A DNA stretch of 64,000 nucleotides from Moanibacter sp965226025 (lineage in GTDB: Bacteria; Verrucomicrobiota; Verrucomicrobiia; Opitutales; UBA2987), in NCBI GenBank assembly GCA_965226025.1, contig CBDDCD010000002.1:1860001-1924000 (forward strand), in the 5' to 3' direction. Positions within the stretch are counted from its first letter, which is position 1. The number at the start of each line of letters is the position of its first letter. The notes beneath the pieces were generated by a model. The model saw nothing but the letters and a program-made list of their open reading frames with translations. It had not been told where the DNA came from and did no database searches. Position numbers and translations under genes: made by a program. Shown here one piece after another: positions 53,262 through 61,854 of this stretch.

Positions 53262-54269
53262 ATGAGAAGAAGGCGACTAAAGGTTGAGGGGCGGAGCGCT
53301 ATCTACCACTGCACTACCCGGACGGTTAACGGGGAGTTCTTATTTGGTGAAGGGTCGCGGGAACGGTTGCGCAAGCAGCTGTGGCGGATAGCGGATTTTT
53401 CTGGAGTGGAGGTGTTGACCTACTGTCTACTGAGCAATCACTTCCACCTTCTTATAAGGGTGCCGGACAAGGAGGAGATAGCCTTATCGGACAGGGAGCT
53501 ACTGAGGCGCTATGGGGTGCTTTATCCGGAGCCGACTGAATATCAATCGATGACAGTCAAGAATTTGGAGGCAGTCTTGAAGAAGGGAGGCAGGGAAGCG
53601 ACGATTTCGCGAAAACGTCTTCTGGCTCGGATGCATGATGTATCGGAATTCATGAAGACTCTGAAACAGCGCTTTACGATATGGTATAACGGTACCCACG
53701 ATCGGTATGGGACGTTGTGGTCGGAGCGGTTCAAGAGCACGCTAGTGGAAGGAACGGAGGCGGCGTTGCGAATCACAGCAGCCTATATCGACCTGAATCC
53801 CGTACGAGCTGGTATCGTGGAAGATCCGAAGGACTATCGCTGGAGCGGGTATGGAGAGGCGGTGGGAGGCGGATTTGAAGCACGTGAAGGGATCGCCGAG
53901 GCGGCGAGAGGCTCGTACGACGGCCCTCTGAATTGGAGAAGGGCGTCGCGAGAGTATCGGCGACTGCTCTACTGTAAGGGGGCCTCGGCAGGGCCGGGAC
54001 TGGCGCCGGTCGGAAGGATCCCAACGGAAGCATGGTTGAGGGTCATGGAAGAGGGAGGCAGGCTGCCGGTAGCGGAGGCATTGCGGTGTCGAGTGCGCTA
54101 CTTTGCCGACGGTCTGGTGCTAGGGTCGAGAGAGTTTGTCGAAACGATCTTTTCGGAGCACCGAGACCAGTTCGGGAGACGAAGGCGGAGTGGGGCCAGG
54201 AGAATGAAAGGCAGCGAATGGGAAGGAATCATGGTGGCACGGGATCTGAGAAGGGATGTTTTCGGTTAG
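53262..54269 (+). CDS. REP-associated tyrosine transposase (RAYT, IS200-like Y1 family)
   Basis: 335 residues. The HUH motif is NHFHLLIRV (His60, His62) and a likely catalytic Tyr is in FTIWYNGTHDRYG (Tyr142). GTLWSERFKSTLVEG and AAYIDLNPVRAGIVEDPKDY, YRWSGYGEAVGGG are hallmarks of the RAYT group. Only one gene, no partner TnpB. The upstream flank AAAAGGGTCAGGTAACAAAT resembles sequences seen beside such genes. RAYTs nick at GTAG-headed hairpins (REP); hairpins of that form occur at 11244, 29827, 39666, 44606 and 56042 in this window. Confidence 0.9.
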   Translation: MRRRRLKVEGRSAIYHCTTRTVNGEFLFGEGSRERLRKQLWRIADFSGVEVLTYCLLSNHFHLLIRVPDKEEIALSDRELLRRYGVLYPEPTEYQSMTVKNLEAVLKKGGREATISRKRLLARMHDVSEFMKTLKQRFTIWYNGTHDRYGTLWSERFKSTLVEGTEAALRITAAYIDLNPVRAGIVEDPKDYRWSGYGEAVGGGFEAREGIAEAARGSYDGPLNWRRASREYRRLLYCKGASAGPGLAPVGRIPTEAWLRVMEEGGRLPVAEALRCRVRYFADGLVLGSREFVETIFSEHRDQFGRRRRSGARRMKGSEWEGIMVARDLRRDVFG

Positions 54270-54947
54270 GAATTTGTCGAAGTCCCCTTGAATTTTCATG
54301 TCCTGAAGGGAAAGGCCTTTGGAATCGATCCGTAGAAACAACGACTGGATTGCGTAGAGCCGGAAAGCTGTAACCAATGTGTAGAAGGGAGGCTACAATC
54401 CGGTTGAGCGTGACGAATCTACGCGAATTGAGGAAGGAGTTCCCAACGGATTCGAGAAGACAACGGATAGGGAATATCCAATGTCGAAGGCTCAGGTTCG
54501 AATGATCAAGTGAAGAGCTGGCGCGTTTCCGAGGTTCCTTGAGAATTAGACATTGAGTAATGTATTAGGTGGAAGACTTGAAGAGACCGAATGTGATTCC
54601 CGGAAGGACGACCTTGGGTGTACCGGTAATCCGTGGATACGGACGCCGAACATTGATCGGTTTCAAGATGGTGCCTTTCGATTGAGAGATTAGAACTATC
54701 GAGCTCTGGTTGCCTCGTTCAATTTGGTAACAACGTTGGTTTTGAATTCGGTTACGGGCTCGAGGGACCTCGCCCCTTGTCTCCAACCTGGTGGCTAAAC
54801 GGGCACTTTGCATCAGAGCGATTGGCGTGCGCAAGGTGAGCGGGATGAGAATTTTTCCTGAAGAATTCACTTGGGAACATCCGTGCAGCCGAAGAGACAC
54901 ATCAGATGTTTCTCGCATGACTATCAAAGAAATGTTTGATTCCACCC
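54270..54947. repeat. Intergenic region with a third arm of the 25-bp repeat (54756-54778)
   Basis: 54756-54778 (GGGCTCGAGGGACCTCGCCC and onward) resembles the arm at 268-292, and the flanks also resemble each other (TGAATTCGG before, CTGGTGGCTAAACGGG after). No gene in the 680 bp; the DNA after the RAYT gene is probably its 3' flank. Confidence 0.55.
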
Positions 54948-55973
54948 ATGCCTAAGGAAGCACTTTGCACGGCGCCCCATAAGATTGAGTGGCGCGAGTA
55001 CGAGATCCCTGAACTTTTGCCGGATGAGGTGCGCATTGAGGCAGAGTTCGGCGCTGCGAAACAGGGTACCGAGCTCTCTGGATTCAAGGGAATCACGGTG
55101 TCCCGGGGACGCTACGATTCCGAGTTCCAGTTGTTTGAGCCTGAGGGAGAAACGGAGAACAGTCCCAGGAGGATCGGAAACATGGTTGTCGGCCGCGTGA
55201 CCGAGGTTGGGGTCGAAGCGGCGAGGTTCCAGGCCGGCAACCGTGTTCTCGCCTATGGAGGGATAAAACCGGTTCACACGGTTTCTGAAGCCAGAGTCTG
55301 GGGGTTGCCGGAAGGAGTGCCTTGGCAGTCCGCCGTCTGTTTGGATCCAGCCGATTTCGCATTGGGCGCGGTTCGCGATGGGAATGTTCGGATCGGTGAT
55401 GCCGTTGCATTCTTCGGTATGGGTGCGATCTCACTTATGGGAATTCAACATGCTCGGCTGGCGGGAGCGCATCCAATCATCGCGGTCGATCCCATCGATG
55501 CGCGCCGTCGGGTAGCCGATAAGCTGGGCGCCACCCACGCACTGGATCCGGCGAACGTGGATGCGGGCAAGGAGATTAAGAAAATATGTGGCAATCGCGG
55601 GGCCGATGTGATCATCGAATACAGCGGAAACCGCCGCGCCCTGCAGGATGCTCTGCGGGGAGTTGCTTTTGGCGGAATGGTGGTCTGCGGGGCCTTTCCC
55701 GCCCCTTACGATGCGGGCCTCGATCTTGGATCGGAAGCTCACATGAACCGGCCGACTATCAAGTTTTCACGCGCCTGCAGCGACCCATCTCGTGACCATC
55801 CGCGCTGGAATGACTCTCGGATATTCGAGACTTGCCACCGGCTGATCGTCACTGGCCAGATTACGGGTGTCGGGATCGTATCAGAACCGGTGCCGGTTGA
55901 TGAGATCCTGGCGGCTTATATGAAGATGTCTGAGGACCCGGAATATTCGATTAAGCTGGGGTACTCATTCTGA
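54948..55973 (+). CDS. Medium-chain dehydrogenase/reductase, zinc ligands not evident
   Basis: About 341 residues from ATG 54948. The GroES-like N-terminal domain is followed by a Rossmann domain (AVAFFGMGAISLMGIQHARL, IIAVDPIDARRRVADKLGA, THALDP, GADVIIEYSG). The position usually holding the catalytic zinc Cys reads GTELSGFKG, and the structural-zinc Cys cluster is absent, as in quinone-reductase- or BchC-like MDR proteins. It would transfer hydride on a polyol, alcohol or enone. It faces the minus-strand pathway genes across a GTAG hairpin pair and may serve the same pathway. Confidence 0.85.
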   Translation: MPKEALCTAPHKIEWREYEIPELLPDEVRIEAEFGAAKQGTELSGFKGITVSRGRYDSEFQLFEPEGETENSPRRIGNMVVGRVTEVGVEAARFQAGNRVLAYGGIKPVHTVSEARVWGLPEGVPWQSAVCLDPADFALGAVRDGNVRIGDAVAFFGMGAISLMGIQHARLAGAHPIIAVDPIDARRRVADKLGATHALDPANVDAGKEIKKICGNRGADVIIEYSGNRRALQDALRGVAFGGMVVCGAFPAPYDAGLDLGSEAHMNRPTIKFSRACSDPSRDHPRWNDSRIFETCHRLIVTGQITGVGIVSEPVPVDEILAAYMKMSEDPEYSIKLGYSF

Positions 55974-56041
55974 TGTGATACTTCAAATCAGTTGCAGGAT
56001 CTCGCGCGGAATGGGGAAGCGGAGATCTGCCGGCAGTCGTC

Positions 56042-56104
56042 GAAATGCTCACACATTCCGCTACCCTTCGGTCCACCATATGTAGCGGAATGCGTAAGCA
56101 TTTC
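56042..56104. repeat. Inverted pair of GTAG-headed hairpins (REP-like)
   Basis: Plus strand GTAG at 56082 followed by stem GGAATGC-GTAA-GCATTTC; minus strand GTAG at 56064-56061 followed by GGAATGT-GTGA-GCATTTC. The 17-bp spacer is AT/GC mixed. The plus unit equals the one at 11289 apart from one base. It lies between two convergent genes. Confidence 0.75.
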
Positions 56105-56126
56105 GTCATCGCCATGCCTGGCGATT

Positions 56127-57224
56127 TTACTGCAACTTGCCTCGGCCCAGGAGGGGCCAGACGGTTTCGACGACACCGTCGCGAATTCCGTAGAGGAAGT
56201 CGTGCATGAAGATGGTTGTGTCGGAGTAGCCGACGACGAACTCGATGCGGTCGCCCACGGCGGGTTGTGGAGTGGGTTCGGAGAACTGGACGGTTCCGTG
56301 TTCGGCCGATAGGCCGACGGACTCAACGCCGGGGACATCGATCGGCGTGGGAGTGCCGGCATCGGCGCTCATCGTCTTTCTCCCCGCGTCGCAGATGAGG
56401 CGGGTAGCGGTTGGCCGGCTCGTGACGGTCGAGAAAACGGTGAGCGCATAGTCATGCTCGACACCGAAATTGGTACGGTATCGGATGTCACAGAAAATGC
56501 CGCCGCCCGCCTCGATCTCTGTGATCCCCGGCTGGACCGCGCTGATCCAGTAGGTTCCGGTTCCGCCACAGCTCAGGATGTCAACGGGAATTCCTCTGCT
56601 ACGGCACAACTCCGCCGAAGCGACGAACTTTTCCACAGCATCTGCTACGATCCGCTCCTTTTCTGTCAGAGGCGTAATTTCGAGAGCGTGGGCCTCCCAA
56701 GTCTGCAGCCCGGCAAATTCGAGGCCTTTGCAGTTCGCGATTTTCTGTGCCAACTGCAGAACCGGTTCCCCGGGTTCAACTCCTGCACGATCCATCCCCA
56801 CGTTCACTTCCACCAGCACCGGGACGGTGACGCCCTCGGCGCATGCGGAGCGATCCAACGCCTCGATATTCTCCTCGTTGTCGACCAGGACGATGACATC
56901 TGCATCGTGACGCAGCTTGACCAGGCGCCCGATCTTCAAGGGACCGACGATCTGATTGGCGACAAGGATGTCACTGATACCGGCGGCGGCCATGACCTCT
57001 GCTTCGCCGAGCTTTGCGCAGGTTATCCCTGACGCACCCGCTTCCAGTAGTTTCTTGGCTAGCTCGGGCGACTTCATCGCCTTGGTGTGGGGCCGCCAAC
57101 GAACCCCGGCGTCTTTGACGATTATCTGGACCATCTGGTCGATGTTTCTCTCCATTACATCGAGGTCGACCAGGACAACGGGGGTGTCCAAGTCTTCTTT
57201 GGGGCGGCCAATGTAGTCTTTCAT
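56127..57224 (-). CDS. D-threonine aldolase / D-serine dehydratase-like PLP enzyme (fold type III)
   Basis: 365 residues: an alanine-racemase-like TIM barrel with PLP lysine in RWRPHTKAMKSPELAKK, then GITCAKLGEAEVMAAAGI and phosphate-binding LSCGGTGTYW. A C-terminal domain ends VVGYSDTTIFMHDFLYGI. The His-x-Cys metal motif of D-threonine aldolase and DSD1 is not obvious there, so reaction is uncertain. Family members split D-beta-hydroxy-amino acids or dehydrate D-serine. AGAGGA precedes ATG 57224. It is the last gene of a minus-strand run 60620-56127. Confidence 0.85.
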   Translation of the reverse strand: MKDYIGRPKEDLDTPVVLVDLDVMERNIDQMVQIIVKDAGVRWRPHTKAMKSPELAKKLLEAGASGITCAKLGEAEVMAAAGISDILVANQIVGPLKIGRLVKLRHDADVIVLVDNEENIEALDRSACAEGVTVPVLVEVNVGMDRAGVEPGEPVLQLAQKIANCKGLEFAGLQTWEAHALEITPLTEKERIVADAVEKFVASAELCRSRGIPVDILSCGGTGTYWISAVQPGITEIEAGGGIFCDIRYRTNFGVEHDYALTVFSTVTSRPTATRLICDAGRKTMSADAGTPTPIDVPGVESVGLSAEHGTVQFSEPTPQPAVGDRIEFVVGYSDTTIFMHDFLYGIRDGVVETVWPLLGRGKLQ

Positions 57225-57308
57225 GCGTTTAGATCCTCTGAGGTTGTTTCCAACAGTAAGTTCTGTGAATTCATTCTCTGGAAATCTGCATCAGCGTGAA
57301 GTTGCTTT

Positions 57309-58517
57309 TCAATCATCCTCCGGGGCGTCCTCCCATGGTACTGCCGTCATGGCATCCGGGTCATAGATCACATCCCCTTTTCGAAGGGTCAGTTTGCAGA
57401 CCAGACGATCCTCGCCATCGATTCGATTACGGCCACAGTCTGGATAGGCGAACTTCCCTGTCTGGTGTTCCAAGACGGCTATGTCGGCTTCCGCTCCGAC
57501 GCTGAGGGTTCCCAGTTCCGGGCGCTGGATGGCTTGCGCCGGGGTCACGGTGGAACGGTAGATGACGTCCTCCAGGGACATTCCCATAACCAGGCACTTG
57601 GACATCGTATCGGCCATGCTGAAAACGGGCCCGCAGATATTCGACATGTGCAGGTCGGTGCTGATGGAATCGGGGGCAAACCCCTGGGTGATCGCCCTGG
57701 CGGCGTTGCGGAACCAGAAACTGGCTGCACCGTGACCCAGATCGAACCAGATACCTCTTTCCCGGGCCTCCAACATGTAGTGCTCAACGTTCCCGTCTTC
57801 ATCGATGGTTGGGATATGCCTTGCGTAGACATGGGTGTGAATGTCACCGGGCCTGAGTTTCTTAAGAAGTAGCTCCGAATAGGGACGCTCTGGGAGTCGA
57901 GGATGGAAATCGATCATCGCCGGCAGATTGCACTGCCGGCCGGCCTGGACTGCTTTATCCACCGACTCCCAAGGCGGGTGGTCGTCATCAAATGGTTGAT
58001 TTGTCCAATAGTGCGCCGTCTTGATCCCGACCACCACGTCGGAGTGCATCTCCGCCGCCTCGGCCGCCGCCTCGACATCGAAATTCAAGGTATCCTGCTC
58101 CGGCGCCCCCATTCCAGGTTTTGAGATATTCAGGTAGGCCAGCACCCGGGTTTGGGATTGATCTATAACGGTCTCGCGGAAATGCCCGATCTCATCGGCG
58201 CCGGCGGTGCCGGTGTCGACGCAGGTGGTGACTCCGGATGCCGGGAAATGGGCATCGGGATTCAAGCTGGCCATGAAGTAACCGGGACCTGGTTGCCTTG
58301 TGGAGTAGGCGTGGAGATGCATATCAATCAGGCCCGGAGTGACCAGCAGCCCCGATAGATCGATGCACTTCTCAGCCTCGTTGGATGGAATCTCCTTCTC
58401 AACTCGAGAGATCCTACCGTCCTTGATCGCCAGGTCGAAAATACCGTTCCGGTTATTGGCCGTATCGATAACCCGACCCCCTTTCAGTAAGAGATCCGCT
58501 CCGTCAGATGTTGTCAT
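57309..58517 (-). CDS. Dihydroorotase-like amidohydrolase (EF_0837/AHA_3915 type)
   Basis: 402 residues. Metal site: GLIDMHLHAYS (H-x-H), carboxylated-Lys candidate VVVGIKTAHYW, GDIHTHVYARH, LGHGAAS and STDLHMSN for the final Asp. The closing SVGAEADIAVLEH is the family's second beta-domain. This type of amidohydrolase is repeatedly found beside a SelA-like PLP enzyme; here its ATG overlaps the SelA-like stop (ATGA), so translation is coupled. Likely deacylates or opens an acylated amino acid or sugar derivative. Confidence 0.88.
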   Translation of the reverse strand: MTTSDGADLLLKGGRVIDTANNRNGIFDLAIKDGRISRVEKEIPSNEAEKCIDLSGLLVTPGLIDMHLHAYSTRQPGPGYFMASLNPDAHFPASGVTTCVDTGTAGADEIGHFRETVIDQSQTRVLAYLNISKPGMGAPEQDTLNFDVEAAAEAAEMHSDVVVGIKTAHYWTNQPFDDDHPPWESVDKAVQAGRQCNLPAMIDFHPRLPERPYSELLLKKLRPGDIHTHVYARHIPTIDEDGNVEHYMLEARERGIWFDLGHGAASFWFRNAARAITQGFAPDSISTDLHMSNICGPVFSMADTMSKCLVMGMSLEDVIYRSTVTPAQAIQRPELGTLSVGAEADIAVLEHQTGKFAYPDCGRNRIDGEDRLVCKLTLRKGDVIYDPDAMTAVPWEDAPEDD

Positions 58518-59623
58518 TTCTTAGCCTCACCAAAGATCTGCGTTAGTCGATCAGCCACGATCTCAGATTCCCCGTCCTCCATCATGTAGGGCATAATGGA
58601 AATACCATCGTCATGGGCATTTGCTTCGATGCGAGGTCGGCCCTCCGATAGTTGGCGGGACACCTCTTCGGGAGTGATGCCCAAGGGTTCCACTTTCCAG
58701 GCAATCGAGAGCACGGGAGCCACATTCGAACGACCGGGTTGTATTAGAGTCGTGGTCACGGATTCAAACCGAGTGGCCGCATCAGCGATGGTCTGCAGCC
58801 GGCGCTCCCACTCCTTCCACTCCGCCTTGTGGTCTCGAGCGACCCACCGCTCGACGGCTGCGAGCAGACCCATGGTTTCTTCCTTTCCGGCCTTCATGGG
58901 ACGCCCCAAAGATTGGTGGGGCGATCCGTTGAGAAAGGCGGCCTGGAGAAGATCCTTTCGCCCCAGAACCAGACCCGACGCCTGTGGGCCGCGCAGGCAT
59001 TTGCCTCCACTGTAGGCGACTACGTCGGCGCCTTCGGCCAGATACCAATTGGGCACATCGGGACGCTCGGCGGCCGCATCCACAAAAGTGGGCACGCCAT
59101 TTTCACGTCCGATTCGGACTGTATCGCCTACAGAGATTTCGCCGCGTTCGGCTGCGTCACCGAAGAGAAGCAACATCGCTGTGCGTTCTCCGATAGCCGT
59201 TTCCAGCTCTGCCCGGTTCTTTACCTCGATCATCCGCACTCCGGTCATTCTGACGGCGTGTTCGTAGCCATGGCGGTGGGATGGTTGCACGATCACTTCA
59301 TTCTTCATGCCTGTCGTGTCAGGCAGGCGGGTGATTTTTTCGGGATCGGCGCCGGCCACGCAGGCAGCCGTAACCTGACAGAGAGCGGCGGCACAGCCGT
59401 TCGTGATGAGGCCCCATTCACATTGCATCAAGGTGGCGAGGCGGGTGCCCACAGCCTCCATCAATTCATCGAGGTTAACGTAGCGTTTGGACGCCTCGTT
59501 CATCGCTTGGATCACCTCGGGCAGCATAACCGAGCCGCCGAGGATGGTGAGAGTCCCTCTGCAATTGATTAAGGGTTTTACCCCGATGGACTCGTAGGTT
59601 GGGAAGTTATCGGGAATGGGCAT
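58514..59623 (-). CDS. SelA-like PLP enzyme (D-glucosaminate-phosphate ammonia-lyase type)
   Basis: 369 residues from ATG 59623, where family similarity begins (VKPLINCRGTLTILGGSVML); the frame is open further but is repeat DNA. PLP lysine in VVAYSGGKCLRGPQASGLVLG's first part (SGGKCLRGPQ). TNGCAAALCQVTAACVAG and VIVQPSHRHGYEHAVRM are typical of SelA-related catabolic enzymes such as DgaE, not of true selenocysteine synthase (shorter, no selenoprotein genes nearby). Predicted to eliminate ammonia from an amino-sugar acid. ATGA overlap with the following amidohydrolase. Confidence 0.85.
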   Translation of the reverse strand: MPIPDNFPTYESIGVKPLINCRGTLTILGGSVMLPEVIQAMNEASKRYVNLDELMEAVGTRLATLMQCEWGLITNGCAAALCQVTAACVAGADPEKITRLPDTTGMKNEVIVQPSHRHGYEHAVRMTGVRMIEVKNRAELETAIGERTAMLLLFGDAAERGEISVGDTVRIGRENGVPTFVDAAAERPDVPNWYLAEGADVVAYSGGKCLRGPQASGLVLGRKDLLQAAFLNGSPHQSLGRPMKAGKEETMGLLAAVERWVARDHKAEWKEWERRLQTIADAATRFESVTTTLIQPGRSNVAPVLSIAWKVEPLGITPEEVSRQLSEGRPRIEANAHDDGISIMPYMMEDGESEIVADRLTQIFGEAKK

Positions 59624-59699
59624 GAGATTTCTGTCTATTTCGAAAATTTGCGAACGGTGCTGAAATTGTCGTCCTTTGGTAGATGCCGGTAGGATTTCT

Positions 59700-59725
59700 G
59701 CCGTGTCCGGAGGACCCGGCCCACC
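59700..59725. repeat. 26-bp GC-rich dispersed palindrome, copy 7
   Basis: GCCGTGTCCGGAGGACCCGG then CCCACC, in the 241-bp gap between the RraA-like and SelA-like genes. It could act as an intra-operon hairpin. Confidence 0.75.
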
Positions 59726-59864
59726 TGTCTCTCGCCTATTCGCTCGCGTAAAGGATTCCGTAAAGCTCGCTGGATCTGTTGCCCGAACGAATTGGTAAAT
59801 CCCGAGCCCTTCCTCCCGCTTCGCGAGAGTAGGGTCTGCGACAGACGCGGTCCTACAATCGGGA

Positions 59865-60620
59865 TCATTGTTTGATCCCGCGCTCCTTTTTCCACTCTGC
59901 GTACTCGGCCCGGGCCTCCTCGGAGAGCGGATAATACTTGCGCAGGTCGCCGCCAGCGAGAAGACGTTCGCGACTGAAGACTTCCCATTCGGCGTGTTCT
60001 CCGGCCATTTTCGCGAGTTCGGGAGCAAGGTCGATTGGGACGACCACCGCCCCATCATCATCCGCGATGATGATGTCGCCGGGCATGACGAGCGAGCCAC
60101 CGCACGCGATTGATACATTTACAGCGACCGGCCATATATTGGTTTGGACATGAAAATTTGGAGTGAATCCACGTGTCCAGAGCGGGAGTCCGAGCTGCTT
60201 CACATTCGGGTAGTCACGTATACATCCGTCAACAACGACTCCGGCTCCGCCGCGTCCTTTAAAAAAGGTCAGCATCATGTCTCCGAAAACCCCGCTGCTC
60301 ATGTTTCCGCGGGCATCCACCACGACGATGTCGCCAGGTTGGGTGTGGTAGAGGGCGTGGCGATGGAGTTGCTTCTCGGGGTCCACGTATTCCCCGGCTC
60401 GGTGCAGGTCCTCACGTTTAGGGAGAAACTGGAGGGTGATGGCGGGCCCGACGATGCTTGCTCCTTCCAGACGTGGAAGCGGGCCGAGGATGCAAGGGTC
60501 GCGAATCCCGAGTTTGACCAATTCGCCGCTGGCGGTTGCGCTCCCGATTCCTTGAAGCCGATCGACCAGTTCCTGGGGTGGGCGTGTGATGTCGGGAGTC
60601 TCGATTCCGCCTGATATCAT
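59865..60620 (-). CDS. RraA-like / HMG aldolase-family protein
   Basis: 251 residues. The core VVDARGNMSSGVFGDMMLTF, GGAGVVVDGCIRDYPNV and GDIIIADDDGAVVVP matches the RraA/class II pyruvate aldolase family (4-hydroxy-4-methyl-2-oxoglutarate and oxaloacetate cleavage); G-D-x-x and R-D supply the metal and oxyanion site. The C-terminal tail is basic and acidic (EYAEWKKERG). In this setting a retro-aldol step on a keto acid is more likely than RNase E regulation. First gene of the minus-strand run; its start codon lacks a clear ribosome-binding site. Confidence 0.87.
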   Translation of the reverse strand: MISGGIETPDITRPPQELVDRLQGIGSATASGELVKLGIRDPCILGPLPRLEGASIVGPAITLQFLPKREDLHRAGEYVDPEKQLHRHALYHTQPGDIVVVDARGNMSSGVFGDMMLTFFKGRGGAGVVVDGCIRDYPNVKQLGLPLWTRGFTPNFHVQTNIWPVAVNVSIACGGSLVMPGDIIIADDDGAVVVPIDLAPELAKMAGEHAEWEVFSRERLLAGGDLRKYYPLSEEARAEYAEWKKERGIKQ

Positions 60621-60760
60621 GGTGCTATGGTGAAAATGTCCGGGCGGACAAAGTCAAGGTTGCGTTGAAAAGCGGAGCCGCAACTGGAGAGTAGAAGGGA
60701 ACTACGAATCACTTGCATTTCGGAATCGACGCCCTTTCCTTGGGGACCGGATATCTTATC

Positions 60761-61675
60761 ATGGCAGGGTTGGAGACGCGGCGGCTGGGACGAACGGAGA
60801 TGAGACCCAAAGCATTGGGACTGGGTTGTGCATTTCTTGGCACCCCGCAACGGGTCAGCGAGGAAGGGGCGATCGAGGCGGTTCGCCACGCCATTGATTT
60901 GGGGATAAATTTCGTCGACACTTCAGCCGCCTACGGCGGCGGCGAAAGCGAACGGCGCGTGGGGTTGGCGCTGGAAGAAGGTTATCGTGAGAAGGTCTAT
61001 CTACAGACCAAGGCAGGAACCCATCCCCAGCGCCGTAATGACTATTCGGCCGACGGCACTCGCTGGAGTGTGGAGAATAGTCTGAAGCAGCTGCGGACGG
61101 ATTATATCGATTCCTTATTGATTCATGACCCAAGAGATGAGGACGATCCCTTTGCGCCCGGTGCGGCGTTAGATGCATTGTTGGAACTGAAAGGGGAAGG
61201 GGTGATTGGGCATGTGGGAATCGGGGTTCGGTCGCACGAATGGCATCGCAAGGCTATTGAATCAGGACACTGCGAGGTCCTGATTACGTTTCTGGACTAT
61301 ACCTTGATCGATCAGTCCGCGGCGAAGACGACCATCCCTCTGGCTCTTGAACATGATGTTGGTGTGATCCTGGCGAGTGTGCAAGGAATGGGGCTTCTGG
61401 CGGGGCCGGAGCCGGATCCTGAAGTTGAAGAGAGGCGTCATCCTGAAGAGAACCGACCGGCCCACGCAATTTGGCGGTGGTGTCAGGAACATGAAGTGAA
61501 TATTCGGCAGCTAGCCCTGGAATTCTGCTTGAACGCGCCTCTGAACGGAAACGGTATGGTGCTCGCAGGACCGGCTAATAAGCAGGAAGTGCAGGAGGTG
61601 TTTGAGGCGGCGACCACGCCGCTGCCTAGAGAAGTGTGGCGGGAGTTTAAGGCTCAATTCGGGGTGGGGGTGTAG
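60761..61675 (+). CDS. Aldo/keto reductase (aldose-dehydrogenase-like)
   Basis: About 304 residues from ATG 60761. Tetrad: Asp and Tyr in NFVDTSAAYGGGESE, Lys in VYLQTKAGTH, His in SLLIHDPRD. The first motif and length resemble L-galactose/L-fucose/D-threo-aldose 1-dehydrogenases that oxidise sugars to lactones. The C-terminal GMVLAGPANKQEVQE is the cofactor phosphate site. It diverges from the RraA-like gene and precedes the enolase by 180 bp. Confidence 0.88.
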   Translation: MAGLETRRLGRTEMRPKALGLGCAFLGTPQRVSEEGAIEAVRHAIDLGINFVDTSAAYGGGESERRVGLALEEGYREKVYLQTKAGTHPQRRNDYSADGTRWSVENSLKQLRTDYIDSLLIHDPRDEDDPFAPGAALDALLELKGEGVIGHVGIGVRSHEWHRKAIESGHCEVLITFLDYTLIDQSAAKTTIPLALEHDVGVILASVQGMGLLAGPEPDPEVEERRHPEENRPAHAIWRWCQEHEVNIRQLALEFCLNAPLNGNGMVLAGPANKQEVQEVFEAATTPLPREVWREFKAQFGVGV

Positions 61676-61854
61676 TGTTCAGATTCGTATTTCTATCCGT
61701 ACTACCTTCGATCGGAACTTGGATTTTGAAAGACATTCTGGAGTGAAAATGCTGGTACTCAAAGTAGTGCGGTCGTCTCGAACCTTGTCGATTTGTTGCG
61801 GCTTCTCTGCATTAGGAGACTCTTTCCGCCGAACCAGCATTTTAGCGAGAATTC

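Noticed and set aside
53262..54269. IS200/IS605 element with TnpB partner
   Set aside because: No TnpB or RNA-guided nuclease gene is adjacent, and the long C-terminal region fits the single-gene RAYT group.
58514..59623. True selenocysteine synthase (SelA)
   Set aside because: The protein is only about 370 residues, lacks the N-terminal SelA domain and sits with an amidohydrolase and aldolase, the context of catabolic SelA-like enzymes.
59865..60620. RraA as an RNase E inhibitor
   Set aside because: Its length, C-terminal tail and catabolic neighbours fit the aldolase branch of the family better.
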